64,000 nucleotides of DNA. Origin: Phaseolibacter flectens ATCC 12775. Lineage in GTDB: Bacteria > Pseudomonadota > Gammaproteobacteria > Enterobacterales > Enterobacteriaceae. Shown here in pieces: positions 1-9,465 of this stretch. The notes under the pieces are model-generated. The model ran no database searches, had not been told where the DNA came from, and saw only the letters and a program-made list of their open reading frames with translations. The translations under genes and the position numbers were made by a program. The stretch's first letter is position 1; the number at the start of each line of letters is the position of its first letter. The stretch lies in NCBI RefSeq assembly GCF_000518745.1, contig NZ_JAEE01000007.1, positions 92,729 to 156,728 of the forward strand, given 5' to 3'.

Positions 1-675
1 CGCCTCACGAGATCCCCCCCTCCTTGGTCAATGACAAATGCAGTCATTGTCAGTTAGTCCTTACTTTCAAAAAAAATTATTGCAACTCATATCAAATAAG
101 CCAAAGAGATCGATCAGAGATTACCGAATAAATGCAGTATGATTCCAGATAGATATCAGTCCCATCAGGTAGAAAAAATTTGAGTCAACGTCATCAACTG
201 TTGCGTGTTTTTCTTTGTTATTTTATTACATTTCATCGAGAGTTCGGTCTCAGTGTATTGTCACTTTAATAATTCATCTTTTGAAAATATTTCCTTCATT
301 GTCAGCACTCTGCTGATGATAAAAAAATCGATGAATAATTTACTTAACCTTTTTCTTTGCCCCTTTTTATAACCAGCAATACACATTAATTAATAAGCAT
401 CATTATTTTTCTCAACGATTGCATAAAAATATTTATTAAAAATAAGAAAATACTTACCAATAACAATTAAGGCGAAAAAATCTTATTTTATATTTTTTTT
501 ATATTGTTATTGTAGAATGAGAAAAGAATTACTGACATAATAAATTTAACGACAAGAAAATATCATCGAAAATATTTAAATTATCGTCATCTTTTAGAAT
601 GATTAATAATGTGAATACACAACTGAATTTCACAATGGACTAGTGGATGTAACATGTTAAGTACAGGAGCGTCAT
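1..675. other. AT-rich gene-free leader upstream of the regulator gene
   Basis: No ORF with a credible start is visible on either strand. The stretch is strongly AT-rich, especially 360-620. A short inverted repeat, CAATGAC/GTCATTG with a 7-nt spacer, lies at 29-49. Only the ribosome-binding site of the next gene (CAGGAG, 664-669) is convincing; no promoter stands out among the many A/T runs. Such composition often means H-NS-silenced, horizontally acquired DNA, which is an inference here. Confidence 0.5.
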
Positions 676-1284
676 ATGAATAACAAGGAAGCCGTTCGTT
701 TTATTGCTGTTGTTGATACTTGTAACTTTACTAAAATAGCAATAACCGCTATATGTCAGTCAATTTCTAATGATATAAAAGTTTATACTTTTAATTCGGT
801 GGAAGAACTGCTCAGTTCTGAAAAAAACAAGGAAATTAACTTTGTTTTTTATGATGCGCTGGCGACCAATGACTTAATAGTCAATCCAACTCAGGATATA
901 ATGGATCTGAAGATGAATAATCCTCAGGTTAAGGTTTGCATTCTGTCCGTGTTGCATCAATTTATGAACATAACTAATGCCGAACATGAGATTGATAAAC
1001 GCGTCTCCCTTGATGATTTTGAGTTTTTTTCTCGGATTTTATTTCGTCAACCCGAAGAGAAGTGCAGACGAAATTATAGTGTCGTTTCGTTAAATCGAAT
1101 GAACCTCTGTTGGCAACAAATTACTTTGCTTAGAGCTTACTTGCTAAATTTTGATACAAAATCAATTGCAGGTATACTCAACTGTAATCTGAGAAAAGTT
1201 TACTCCTTTCGAGAAGGCGCGATAAGTAAACTGCTTGAAAAAAAAGAATTTTATAAGGAGCTATCTTTACTTATCGATCCATAA
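676..1284 (+). CDS. LuxR/RcsA/BglJ-type transcriptional regulator, orphan
   Basis: A 202-residue protein. The N-terminal half (about residues 8-110) looks like a degenerate receiver or pseudo-receiver domain: it opens with VVDTCNFTKIAI, like the start of RcsA/BglJ/EcpR-type proteins, and no phosphoacceptor site is convincing. The C-terminal ~60 residues fit a LuxR-type helix-turn-helix (QQITLLRAYLLNFDTKSIA, then a recognition helix around LRKVYSFREGAISKLL). It is therefore probably a DNA-binding regulator not controlled by phosphorylation. The ATG follows CAGGAG with 6 nt spacing. The gene is AT-rich, stands alone between long gene-free stretches and has no sensor kinase next to it, which suggests acquired DNA. 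Its targets are unknown. In this family typical targets are capsule, fimbriae or bgl-like silenced loci, and a role at the adhesin locus is pure speculation. Confidence 0.7.
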   Translation: MNNKEAVRFIAVVDTCNFTKIAITAICQSISNDIKVYTFNSVEELLSSEKNKEINFVFYDALATNDLIVNPTQDIMDLKMNNPQVKVCILSVLHQFMNITNAEHEIDKRVSLDDFEFFSRILFRQPEEKCRRNYSVVSLNRMNLCWQQITLLRAYLLNFDTKSIAGILNCNLRKVYSFREGAISKLLEKKEFYKELSLLIDP

Positions 1285-1320
1285 CGGTTTAAAAATTATT
1301 GCAAATTTTTATATAGCTTG

Positions 1321-1360
1321 ATTGTGAGTACAGCTATCAATATCAGGAAGTACTCACAAT
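1321..1360. repeat. 11-bp perfect inverted repeat downstream of the regulator gene
   Basis: ATTGTGAGTAC (1321-1331) and its exact reverse complement (1350-1360) are separated by 18 nt. The repeat starts 37 nt after the stop codon. There is no following T-run, so it is not a standard intrinsic terminator. It could be an RNA-stabilising hairpin or an operator-like site. Confidence 0.55.
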
Positions 1361-2050
1361 TGTACGGCGCAATATGTCAAGGGGCGTTTTCTATCGCACG
1401 ACCAAGATAACTGTGGTGTACTTGGCTTCATTCACTGATTGGCCATATCCTATTTCCATCGCTAAGAAGAACTTGATTCTAATTTCTTTTCATGAAAAGT
1501 AAAAATACGATTGCTGTCTTAGCCCCATTGCTACTTATGGGGTAAGGTTAAGATTTTTTCATCAAATAAAGCCTTCTCGCCTTTTAAGCCAAATGAGAAA
1601 AGACAAGGCGGTATAATGGCCGATTTTCCAACAATAAGTGCGACACCTCCGTTGCTAACAAGGTGAAGAAGTAAAACGGCAAACCCCTGTGGTCATGCTA
1701 TCCACTGTGGTTTCCATCATTGACCTTTACCATTTCAATAAAAAACATTGTTACCTTTTGCACAAAAAAGACGACACCTATCGAGGTAATTCCTCATAGT
1801 CAAACAAGCGTAAGGCATACAGTTTAAACACGTGATATGCAATAATAAAAAATAAACATTACTCGGCTATTTAATCTAGCGGCGCGCTCTGCTACTTGTT
1901 TAAATGACCAACTCTGCGAAAACAATAGCCTCACTGAAAACGGACTGACAAACACTCACTGATAAAAGTGGGCGCACATGAGGATCTACTGACAGAAAAA
2001 AAGCTAACAAAAATTAAGATGAAGGCGTAAAGAGGGCAATAGAGATAAAA

Positions 2051-2082
2051 AAAATGCACACTGTCATTTAATATTAGTGTGC
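2051..2082 (-). terminator. Possible intrinsic terminator, minus strand
   Basis: On the minus strand a 7-bp stem (GCACACT/AGTGTGC, 13-nt loop) is followed directly by A and a run of eight T. It lies about 300 nt downstream of the DUF1275 gene, read in the same direction. The long loop and the distance keep confidence low. Confidence 0.35.
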
Positions 2083-2375
2083 TTTATCATGCTCGCTGAT
2101 TGAATGACACACTATGATAGTACATTATCTGATAAGTATAGTACGTTTTGCGTTGTATGAAAAAGTCATACCTAAAAATAACAGACAAGCACATCACCCG
2201 AAACGAGGCAAATCCTTCACGAAAGCGTAACCTTTGCATAAGGCGATACTCTACCATAGGGCCTCAGCAGCCAAGCTGCCTTCAAAGATACTCCTATTCA
2301 TGCCCTGCTGCGTTCTGCCAATGTGTTATCTTCTTCCTCCCTTAAGTGAGATACCATACAAGCCAGCGGTTACAG

Positions 2376-3113
2376 TTAAATAAGGCTTAAATAACGCCTT
2401 TTTTTTCTCACTGTTGACATGATGCAATAGCCTGCCACTAATATCAGGATTGAACCAGCTACAGCAAAAGCTTTCATTGATAATATGTCGAAAGCCATAA
2501 TGCCCAACGCCCCACCCGCTAAAAATGAAAATATGGCAGTGAAATGGATACTTAATAAAAATTTTGCTGCGTTGGTTTGCTCGATAGACTGCTGTAAAAT
2601 AGGCTGTAACAATAAACTGGCTAATGCAATACCAATATCTGTCAATGTCCCAGTAATATGGGTCGTGCGCACTTTGCCACGAGAAAGCTGTGTTGATGTA
2701 GAGTTATGTACCCCCATTAAATAACTCAGTAAACTGAGAAACCATGTTTTATCCCATGAGAAACTAATCCAATGGCTGAGCAGCACGGGGAAAATGAGTA
2801 CAAGACCTTCAACTAAGAGAATATGTGCGTAAATAGTGCGGATCCGCAGTTTTTGCGCCAAGGAAATACAGACTCTAGCTGTAAAAGCACCTAATAAAAA
2901 ACAGACGAGGATAAGAATCAGCACGAGCATTTGTATTTTATCCCACTGAACAATCTCAGTCGTTAATTGAGTAGCATTGCCAGTCATATTTGAAGGAAAT
3001 AAACCAAATGCCCCAAGCGCTAATGCATTGAGGATCCCGGCGCAGCCTGCAAGAATAATAGCCAGACTCCGATCCTCATTTCGACTCCTACCACTTTTTT
3101 TCTCTATGAGCAT
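2376..3113 (-). CDS. DUF1275 (YoaK-like) inner-membrane protein
   Basis: A 245-residue, very hydrophobic protein with about six predicted membrane segments. The family signatures are visible: GILNALALGAFGLFPSNMTGN near residues 26-46, and MGVHNSTSTQLSRGKVRTTHITGTLTDIG in the middle, matching the 'MTGN' and 'T.H.TGT.TD.G' motifs of DUF1275/YoaK. Function in this family is not established; a transport role is often assumed. ATG start with a weak TGAGAAT upstream. It stands alone with gene-free DNA on both sides. The C-terminus ends in a basic tail (RKKRRY), which fits a cytoplasmic end. Confidence 0.85.
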   Translation of the reverse strand: MLIEKKSGRSRNEDRSLAIILAGCAGILNALALGAFGLFPSNMTGNATQLTTEIVQWDKIQMLVLILILVCFLLGAFTARVCISLAQKLRIRTIYAHILLVEGLVLIFPVLLSHWISFSWDKTWFLSLLSYLMGVHNSTSTQLSRGKVRTTHITGTLTDIGIALASLLLQPILQQSIEQTNAAKFLLSIHFTAIFSFLAGGALGIMAFDILSMKAFAVAGSILILVAGYCIMSTVRKKRRYLSLI

Positions 3114-4098
3114 AATTATTCTCAGTCGCTGCCCTTTTTATAGTCGATAACATTGATGAGATAACGAGGCTTCAGCTATAGGAATAGTCAGAAAGTACTT
3201 TAATTACAGTAAGATAAATTTAATTACACAATATATTAGTTTACAATACTTACCATTACACGCAGCTTATTCTGATTAAGAGATTAAGTGTGGAAGAATG
3301 ACCGTGATACTCACGAACTTCATAAGCTATCCTGTCACTTTTGCTCTAAACAGTAAAAGTCGGCATAATATGTTCGTCATTTGCTATACACTGCCAAATA
3401 AACAGCTTCCAGAGCGCCATATGAAACCTTTCAGTTGTACTATCTGGCTTCTGCAATTGTAACCTCACGGCAGACATTGTTTCCCGTTGTTCGACAGGCG
3501 GAACGGAATTAAGCCCAGCACTCATTGACAGATCAATAAATCGGGCTTGACCTATCCTACTCGGCTTCAGAGAATAGGGTCAGTGTTTCTGACAATCTAT
3601 CACCGTAACTGGCTCTTTTAAAAGAGATATTGACAAACTCATTCTTGAATTAACTTGATACGCAGACAGAGAAATTAACACTGATTGACGGTTAATCAAT
3701 CCAGTCTTCTCTTAACCAGATAAAAACAGGTTACCTTGCCCAATCTCACCACATCCGCCCTCTCACTCTCTTTTTGAGGTCCCGATTATTCTTGCTAAGC
3801 GGGTAGTCAGATCCAGTTAAGTGGATAGGCAAAAAAGAGCAGAAAGAGGTATGCGGCCGATAGGACTCAAGGGGAGCAGAAGTATCATGGATTGTATCAA
3901 CGACAGGATCAATCACATCCTTACCAAGCGACTCAACGTATTCTTGTCAACTCGAAAATCGACCGTTTTCTCGCTTGCTATCGCAATCCATGCAACGAAA
4001 TGATAGAGCCATCGGTTATCGATAAAGACACTGACAGCAAACCACAGCAAAGAGTGCCCTCGCAAAGTTCACTCAGTCTATTGACTGGTTTAGAGAAC
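3114..4098. other. 1-kb gene-free stretch before tRNA-Phe
   Basis: No supported gene. Short ORFs at 3821-4003 and 3892-4224 have no ribosome-binding site, and the second runs straight through the tRNA on the opposite strand, so I treat both as chance. The region holds no recognisable insertion sequence or integrase, though tRNA-Phe genes are common island attachment points. Confidence 0.5.
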
Positions 4099-4125
4099 AA
4101 AAAACCCCCGCCAGAGGCGAGGGTT
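4099..4125 (-). terminator. Intrinsic terminator of tRNA-Phe
   Basis: Directly after the tRNA on the minus strand, CCCTCGCC and GGCGGGGG form a GC-rich stem with loop TCT, followed by six T. Confidence 0.85.
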
Positions 4126-4133
4126 AAAATTTG

Positions 4134-4209
4134 TGGTGCCCGAACCCGGAATCGAACCAGGGACACGGGGATTTTCAATCCCCTGCTCTACCGACTGAGC
4201 TATTCGGGC
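4134..4209 (-). tRNA. tRNA-Phe (anticodon GAA)
   Basis: A 76-nt cloverleaf on the minus strand. Acceptor GCCCGAA pairs with TTCGGGC and CCA is encoded. The D-arm contains AGCTCAGTCGGTAGAGC, the anticodon stem-loop is GGGGATTGAAAATCCCC with anticodon GAA, and the T-loop is GTTCGATTC. It matches E. coli tRNA-Phe apart from compensated changes in the acceptor and T stems. Confidence 0.98.
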
Positions 4210-4269
4210 AACGGGGCGAATTAAACCTCAATCTACTGCTTACGTCAATAGATTTTCGTTAAGCAGGGT

Positions 4270-6267
4270 TTATTCGCTGGATTTTGCAGCAATTAGTGGA
4301 GCAAGGAGACCCTGTGGCTGGCCTGTCTGTCTTTGTTTTTGCCATTCCCAATGATTTTCACCCGTTTGTGCCACGCGAGGCATAGATACTGAGGCGGTGT
4401 CTGAACTGCTCGCTGAACCACTCTTCGGATCTGCCAATAAAATATGATCCAAAATATGACGCATCACAGGTGCTGCTGTCACTCCTTCATCCCCACCATT
4501 TTCGAGAATAAGGGTAACTGCCACTTTTGGGTGTTGAAAGGGAGCAAAAGCCGTGTAAAAGATATGATCTCGCAGACGAACGGGGATCAACTCAGCATGA
4601 TACTTCTGATCCTTCCCTAAGCTAAAGACTTGAGATGTGCCGCTCTTTGCGGCGATCCCATATGGCGCACTATGAAAATAACGATAGCCTGTGCCGTTAG
4701 GCATATTCGCCATTCCGTACATTGCCTTACGTACTAATGCCCAGTCAGGTGAATCTGGACGCGCTATTTGACGATTCGGCTGCTGGGGTTTCCAAGACTC
4801 AACTTGCTGTCCTTTCTGAAATTTTTCTAACAAATGTGGTGTGTTAACTTGGCCACTATTGATCAATGTCACCAAGGCTTTTTCCATCTGCATCGGTGTT
4901 GCCACCCAGTAGCCCTGGCCAATCCCGACTGAAATGGTGTCTCCTTGATACCAATCTTTGTGGTGGACTCGCCTTTTCCATGAGCGACTGGGCAGTAAGC
5001 CTGGGTATTCTTCATGTAAATCGATGCCGGTCAATTTTCCATAACCAAATTGGCTCAGCAAAGTATGGATCCGATCGATACCCAGCCTATAAGCAACCTG
5101 ATAGAAAAAGGTGTCAGCCGACTCTTCAATAGCGCGAGTCACATCTAACATCCCATGCCCCGTTTTTTTCCAGTCACGGTAACGTCTGTTTGTTCCTGGT
5201 AGGGTCCAGCTTGACGCGCCAAAGAACTCAGTCTGAGGCGAAATGACCCCCGCCTGCAGCGCCGAAATGGCTATATAAGGCTTCACTGTGGAAGCCGGAG
5301 GGTATAATCCTTGGGTTGCTCGATTGATTAATGGTAAATTTTTATCCTGTAGTAATCGATGATACTCATTATAATTGATCCCTCTGACAAAAGGGTTAGG
5401 ATCATAAGCTGGACTGGAGACCATCGCCAGAACACCCGACGTTGCGGGATCTTCGACGATGACCGCAGCTCTTTGCCCTTGCAGTTGCTGCTCAATATAA
5501 AGCTGTAAAGATAAATCGAGAGTGAGCCAAATATTTTTTCCTGCTACGGGAGGAACCATTTTAAGTACGCGAACAATCCGACCATGATTATCCACCTCGA
5601 CCTCCTGATACCCTGTTTTACCATGTAGCTCTGATTCGTAATACTCCTCAAGGCCTTGTTTACCAATGTTGTGATTCGCAGCGTAGTTTTGAGCCTTCCC
5701 TTCCTGATTTAATCGCTGATAGTCATGATCATTTATTTTCGATACATAACCGACAACATGGGCCAAAGCCGCACCGTAGGGATAGTAACGATCTTGATAA
5801 CTCTCAATAGATACCCCAGAAAATTGATACTGATCAACTGAAAAACGGGCAACTTCTTTTTCTGTCAACTGTGATTTAAGTTGGATGGGGTGATATTTAC
5901 TACTTCGCACCAACCGTTGGTGAAATTCAGCTATATCTTGAGGCGAAAGATTGATATCAGTCTGTAACCGCTGGAGCGTTTTTTTAATGTTTCCAATTTT
6001 GTAGGGCAGCAATTGCAAGGCATAATGGGTGACATTCTGTACCAGTGGTACGCCATTCCGATCAAAAATCAGTCCTCGTGAGGGAGCCAAAGGCAACATT
6101 TTGATGTCATTGGCATTGGCACGTGTCTGATAATAAGCATATTGTTTAATTTGCAAGCGGTAAAGATTGACGATTAACAGCCCAAAACAACTGAAGACCA
6201 ATACGCTTGCACACATAGCACGATGGATGAATATCTGTCTTTCTCGTTCAAAATTTCGAAGTTTCAT
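4270..6267 (-). CDS. mrdA: Penicillin-binding protein 2 (class B peptidoglycan transpeptidase)
   Basis: 665 residues from the ATG at 6267; E. coli PBP2 has 633. I chose this start because MKLRNFERER aligns with the family N-terminus, although the frame stays open 20 codons further upstream. There is one membrane anchor (about residues 17-39), then the pedestal domain (SRGLIFDRNG), then the transpeptidase domain with S326-TVK, S383-AD and K541-SGT, all catalytic motifs intact. It cross-links peptidoglycan for lateral wall growth with the elongasome. The normal mrdA context (rlmH upstream, mrdB and rlpA downstream) is absent: here it stands alone between tRNA-Phe and deoD. It may therefore be a second PBP2, like the extra PBP2 of Salmonella, or a relocated mrdA. 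The C-terminal ~50 residues are a low-complexity extension rich in Ser, Gln and Trp. Confidence 0.85.
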   Translation of the reverse strand: MKLRNFERERQIFIHRAMCASVLVFSCFGLLIVNLYRLQIKQYAYYQTRANANDIKMLPLAPSRGLIFDRNGVPLVQNVTHYALQLLPYKIGNIKKTLQRLQTDINLSPQDIAEFHQRLVRSSKYHPIQLKSQLTEKEVARFSVDQYQFSGVSIESYQDRYYPYGAALAHVVGYVSKINDHDYQRLNQEGKAQNYAANHNIGKQGLEEYYESELHGKTGYQEVEVDNHGRIVRVLKMVPPVAGKNIWLTLDLSLQLYIEQQLQGQRAAVIVEDPATSGVLAMVSSPAYDPNPFVRGINYNEYHRLLQDKNLPLINRATQGLYPPASTVKPYIAISALQAGVISPQTEFFGASSWTLPGTNRRYRDWKKTGHGMLDVTRAIEESADTFFYQVAYRLGIDRIHTLLSQFGYGKLTGIDLHEEYPGLLPSRSWKRRVHHKDWYQGDTISVGIGQGYWVATPMQMEKALVTLINSGQVNTPHLLEKFQKGQQVESWKPQQPNRQIARPDSPDWALVRKAMYGMANMPNGTGYRYFHSAPYGIAAKSGTSQVFSLGKDQKYHAELIPVRLRDHIFYTAFAPFQHPKVAVTLILENGGDEGVTAAPVMRHILDHILLADPKSGSASSSDTASVSMPRVAQTGENHWEWQKQRQTGQPQGLLAPLIAAKSSE

Positions 6268-6397
6268 GCAACATTCAGGTTGAGATACACTTAGGTTTAA
6301 TCCATGATAATAAAACCTTAACCACAACAGTATCCATGATTATTGTTTAATAAAAGACGCTAAATTGTGTCGCAACTTAACTTGTGTAAAGTTAGCT

Positions 6398-6420
6398 AAA
6401 AAAAGAGCCTTTCGGCTCTT
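6398..6420 (-). terminator. Intrinsic terminator after deoD
   Basis: On the minus strand AAGAGCC-GAAA-GGCTCTT is followed by a run of T. It closes the deo cluster 25 nt after the deoD stop. Confidence 0.9.
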
Positions 6421-6444
6421 TCTCGTGCTGGATCTCGCTTGTTG

Positions 6445-7161
6445 CTATTTCGCATCAAGCAGAATCGTCTCAAGAGCAATACGGATCATATCGTCAAACG
6501 TACTCTGCCTTTCCTCTGCCGTCGTCTGTTCATGAGTTCGGATATGATCAGAGACAGTACAAATGGCTAAGGCTTTAGCACCAAATTCCGCAGCAACCCC
6601 GTAGATGCCTGCAGCTTCCATTTCTACGCCAAGGATGCCGTATTTTTCCATCACATCAAACATTTGAGGATCTGGGGTATAAAATAAATCTGCTGAAAAC
6701 AAGTTACCGACTTTTGCTTCAATCCCCAAGGTTTCACAGGTATCAACGGCGCTGCGTAAGAGGTTGAAATCAGCAATCGCAGCAAAATCATGGTCTTTGA
6801 AACGCAGACGGTTGACCTTAGAATCGGTACAGGCGCCCATACCGATCACAATATCACGCAGTTTGATATCTGCTCGCACTGAACCACAAGACCCCACTCG
6901 GATGATCTTTTTTACACCAAAATCGGTAATCAGTTCTTTGGTATAAATAGAACAAGAAGGGATCCCCATACCATGCCCCATAACAGAGACTGGGTAACCT
7001 TTATAGGTGCCAGTGTAGCCCAGCATGCCACGTACATTATTCACTTCAATCGCATTATCAAGATACTTTTCTGCGATAAATTTGGCCCGCAAGGGATCGC
7101 CCGGCATCAGAACAACTTCGGCAAAATCACCTTTATTCGCATTGATATGTGGAGTAGACAT
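6445..7161 (-). CDS. deoD: Purine-nucleoside phosphorylase DeoD
   Basis: 238 residues; E. coli DeoD has 239 and the sequence is nearly colinear. It splits purine (deoxy)nucleosides with phosphate into base and (deoxy)ribose-1-phosphate, in the cytosol, as a hexamer. Family motifs are visible: [11 protein letters not shown] (phosphate binding), [18 protein letters not shown] (ribose-binding Met-Glu) and SDHIRTHE with the catalytic Asp. It is the last gene of the deoC-deoB-deoD run, 53 nt after deoB, with its own terminator. SD AGAGA precedes the ATG. Confidence 0.97.
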   Translation of the reverse strand: MSTPHINANKGDFAEVVLMPGDPLRAKFIAEKYLDNAIEVNNVRGMLGYTGTYKGYPVSVMGHGMGIPSCSIYTKELITDFGVKKIIRVGSCGSVRADIKLRDIVIGMGACTDSKVNRLRFKDHDFAAIADFNLLRSAVDTCETLGIEAKVGNLFSADLFYTPDPQMFDVMEKYGILGVEMEAAGIYGVAAEFGAKALAICTVSDHIRTHEQTTAEERQSTFDDMIRIALETILLDAK

Positions 7162-7214
7162 GTTTTTTTCTCTATAAAAACGGCAGCCCTAACAAAGCGG
7201 CAGCATAATAAAAA

Positions 7215-8438
7215 TTAAAGCATCTTTTGGCCATAATCCATCGGGGTTAACCCAAAATAGCTGGCCAACGTTTGCCCAATATCAGCAAATGTTTCTCTTT
7301 TTCCTAATGAACCCGGTTTGACCGTATGACCATAAATTAGAACAGGCACCTGTTCGCGTGTATGATCCGTTCCTGGCCACGTTGGATCACAGCCATGATC
7401 AGCGGTCAGGATCAGAATATCCTCATCCTGCATTTGTGCCATCAGCTCAGGTAGTCGCCGATCAAACAATTCTAATGCCCTCGCATAGCCGACCACATCA
7501 CGACGATGACCATAACTGGAATCAAAGTCTACAAAATTGGTGAAAACAATGGTGTTATCTGTCGCCTGCTGCATTTGCTGCACGGTTGCATCAAACAGTG
7601 CATCCAGGCCGGTTGCCTTAACCCCTCGCGTAATGCCTTGTCCTGCATAAATATCCGCGATTTTTCCGACCGAGATAACCTGACCTTGCTTTTCCTGACA
7701 TAACTTAAGTAACACAGTGGGAGCCGGAGGCTGAACGGCGAGGTCATGTCGGTTACCGGTACGTTCAAATTGTCCTGCTTTATCACCAATAAATGGACGA
7801 GCGATAACTCGACCAATATTGTAGTTACCTTCATTCAGTAATTTTCTGGCGATTTCACACAGTTGATATAATTTATCCAAACCAAAGGTCTGCTCATGAC
7901 AAGCGATTTGAAAGACGGAATCGGCTGAAGTATAAAAAATCGGCTTACCGGTGCGCATATGGGCTTCACCCAACTCATCCAAGATAACGGTACCAGATGA
8001 ATGGCAGTTACCAAGATAGCCCGGCAATCCTGCCTCTTGCACCAATTGATCTAACAACGATTGGGGAAACGAATGATGCGGATCGGCAAAATAACCCCAA
8101 TCAAATAAAACAGGCACCCCTGCAATTTCCCAATGCCCCGATGGCGTATCTTTACCGGACGAGATTTCACTGGCTGCGGCATAAGCACCGTTGATCGGGC
8201 AATCGGCATCCATGCCTAAAGGAAAATGACCAGTGGCAAGTTCTGCCGCCTTCCCTAAACCTAAAGCAGTCAAATTCGGCAAATACAGTGGCCCTTTGCG
8301 ACCCTCATCCGCTTTTCCTTGATAGCAAGCTTCAGCAATATGGCCCAAAGTATTCGAACCCGCATCACCGAACTTCTCTGCGTCATCACTGGCTCCAATG
8401 CCAAAGGAATCCAGTACCATAATAAAAGCTCTTTTCAT
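7215..8438 (-). CDS. deoB: Phosphopentomutase DeoB
   Basis: 407 residues, the same length as E. coli DeoB. It interconverts (deoxy)ribose-1-phosphate and -5-phosphate, passing deoxyribose-5-phosphate to DeoC. It has an alkaline-phosphatase-superfamily fold with metal-binding motifs [13 protein letters not shown] at the N-terminus and [16 protein letters not shown] near the C-terminus. The phosphate-accepting Thr region is [10 protein letters not shown]. It lies between deoC (95 nt upstream) and deoD; deoA, which sits just before deoB in E. coli, is absent. Confidence 0.97.
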   Translation of the reverse strand: MKRAFIMVLDSFGIGASDDAEKFGDAGSNTLGHIAEACYQGKADEGRKGPLYLPNLTALGLGKAAELATGHFPLGMDADCPINGAYAAASEISSGKDTPSGHWEIAGVPVLFDWGYFADPHHSFPQSLLDQLVQEAGLPGYLGNCHSSGTVILDELGEAHMRTGKPIFYTSADSVFQIACHEQTFGLDKLYQLCEIARKLLNEGNYNIGRVIARPFIGDKAGQFERTGNRHDLAVQPPAPTVLLKLCQEKQGQVISVGKIADIYAGQGITRGVKATGLDALFDATVQQMQQATDNTIVFTNFVDFDSSYGHRRDVVGYARALELFDRRLPELMAQMQDEDILILTADHGCDPTWPGTDHTREQVPVLIYGHTVKPGSLGKRETFADIGQTLASYFGLTPMDYGQKML

Positions 8439-8533
8439 CAGCGTCTCCCGTCCTCATCATTTTCCGGACTTCATGGTGTTATTGTGCGATATCGAAGGGT
8501 AAAAATTCAATACAGAGAAGGGACTCACCTCGA

Positions 8534-9313
8534 TTAATAATCCGTTACCGCACCGGCATTGGTTAAGCCACAGTGTCTGAGAAAATCCTGTAATAATCCA
8601 GAAGCACCAAAGCGAAAACGGTGTGGTGTCACCCATCCTTCACCCATAATACGGTCAGCTAATTGGATATAACTGGCCGCCTCTGCCGTGGTTCGGATCC
8701 CGCCTGCCGCTTTAAAACCAACCGAATGCCTCACCCCGCACTGCTCAATGGCCGTTAACATGACCTCAGCTGCGGCAAGGGTCGCATTAACCGGTACTTT
8801 ACCTGTCGACGTTTTAATAAAATCGGCACCAGAACCAATCACGATTCGACTGGCGGTGGCGATGATCTCAGGCTGTTTTAGTTCACCTGTTTCAATAATG
8901 ACCTTCAATAAGACATTTTGCTCATGGCAGAGTTGTCTACAAGCACTGACCATCCTTTCACCGATAGCATGATCCCCCTCTAATAAAGCCCGCCATGGAA
9001 AAACCAAGTCAACCTCGTCAGCCCCATAAGCAATGGCTGCACGTGTTTCAGCTTGAGCAGTCTCAAGGCAAGCATCACCATGAGGAAAGTTTGTTACGGT
9101 CGCCAAGCGGATCTCTGCCTCCCCCTGCTGACGCAATGTTTTACGTGCCAAAGGAATAAAACGAGGGTAGAGACATAAGGCAGCTGTATGTCCCATGGCC
9201 GTGACCGCCTGCTGACAGATCGCTGTGATATCCGCTCGTTGCTCGTGATCCGTCAGGGTGGTAAGGTCAATTAATCCGATGCCTCGTTTGGCAATGACTG
9301 TGAGGTCACTCAT
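8534..9313 (-). CDS. deoC: Deoxyribose-phosphate aldolase DeoC
   Basis: 259 residues, the same length as the E. coli enzyme. It cleaves 2-deoxyribose-5-phosphate to glyceraldehyde-3-phosphate and acetaldehyde through a Schiff-base lysine. Seen: LIDLTTL at the start, GADEVDLVFPW, KVIIETGEL, FIKTSTGKV (Schiff-base Lys in the FIKTSTG motif) and VGFKAAGGIRT. First gene of the local deo run, with SD CGGAGA before the ATG. No clear DeoR or CytR/CRP operator could be picked out in the 150 nt upstream. Confidence 0.97.
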   Translation of the reverse strand: MSDLTVIAKRGIGLIDLTTLTDHEQRADITAICQQAVTAMGHTAALCLYPRFIPLARKTLRQQGEAEIRLATVTNFPHGDACLETAQAETRAAIAYGADEVDLVFPWRALLEGDHAIGERMVSACRQLCHEQNVLLKVIIETGELKQPEIIATASRIVIGSGADFIKTSTGKVPVNATLAAAEVMLTAIEQCGVRHSVGFKAAGGIRTTAEAASYIQLADRIMGEGWVTPHRFRFGASGLLQDFLRHCGLTNAGAVTDY

Positions 9314-9465
9314 GTGTTCTCCGGTAAACGTTGATCGCTACCGACTATAGTAGCGTAAAAATCGTGAAGATTTTGTGGTCAGGGTCATTTAACACCATAT
9401 TTTTGAGGGGCAGACAGCATATCCGACGCGTTACTGGACCACCACCCAAAATGGTGAGGGTTCAT

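Larger units (their letters stand above)
1285..2375. other. 1.1-kb gene-free stretch
   Basis: No supported gene. A 65-codon ORF at 2148-2345 lacks a ribosome-binding site and has a Cys/Pro/Arg-rich, non-protein-like composition. Two structures are visible: an 11-bp inverted repeat at 1321-1360 just after the regulator gene, and a hairpin with a minus-strand U-tract at 2051-2082. The rest is probably spacer or eroded coding sequence; I could not recognise any remnant. Confidence 0.5.

Noticed and set aside
29..49. 7-bp inverted repeat CAATGAC/GTCATTG
   Set aside because: Short arms; easily chance in AT-rich DNA and no gene nearby to give it meaning.
2148..2345. 65-codon ORF in the left gene-free region
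   Set aside because: No ribosome-binding site, Cys/Pro/Arg-rich low-quality composition, no recognisable family.
3821..4224. Overlapping short ORFs of 60 and 110 codons
   Set aside because: No SD; the longer one runs antisense through tRNA-Phe and its terminator.
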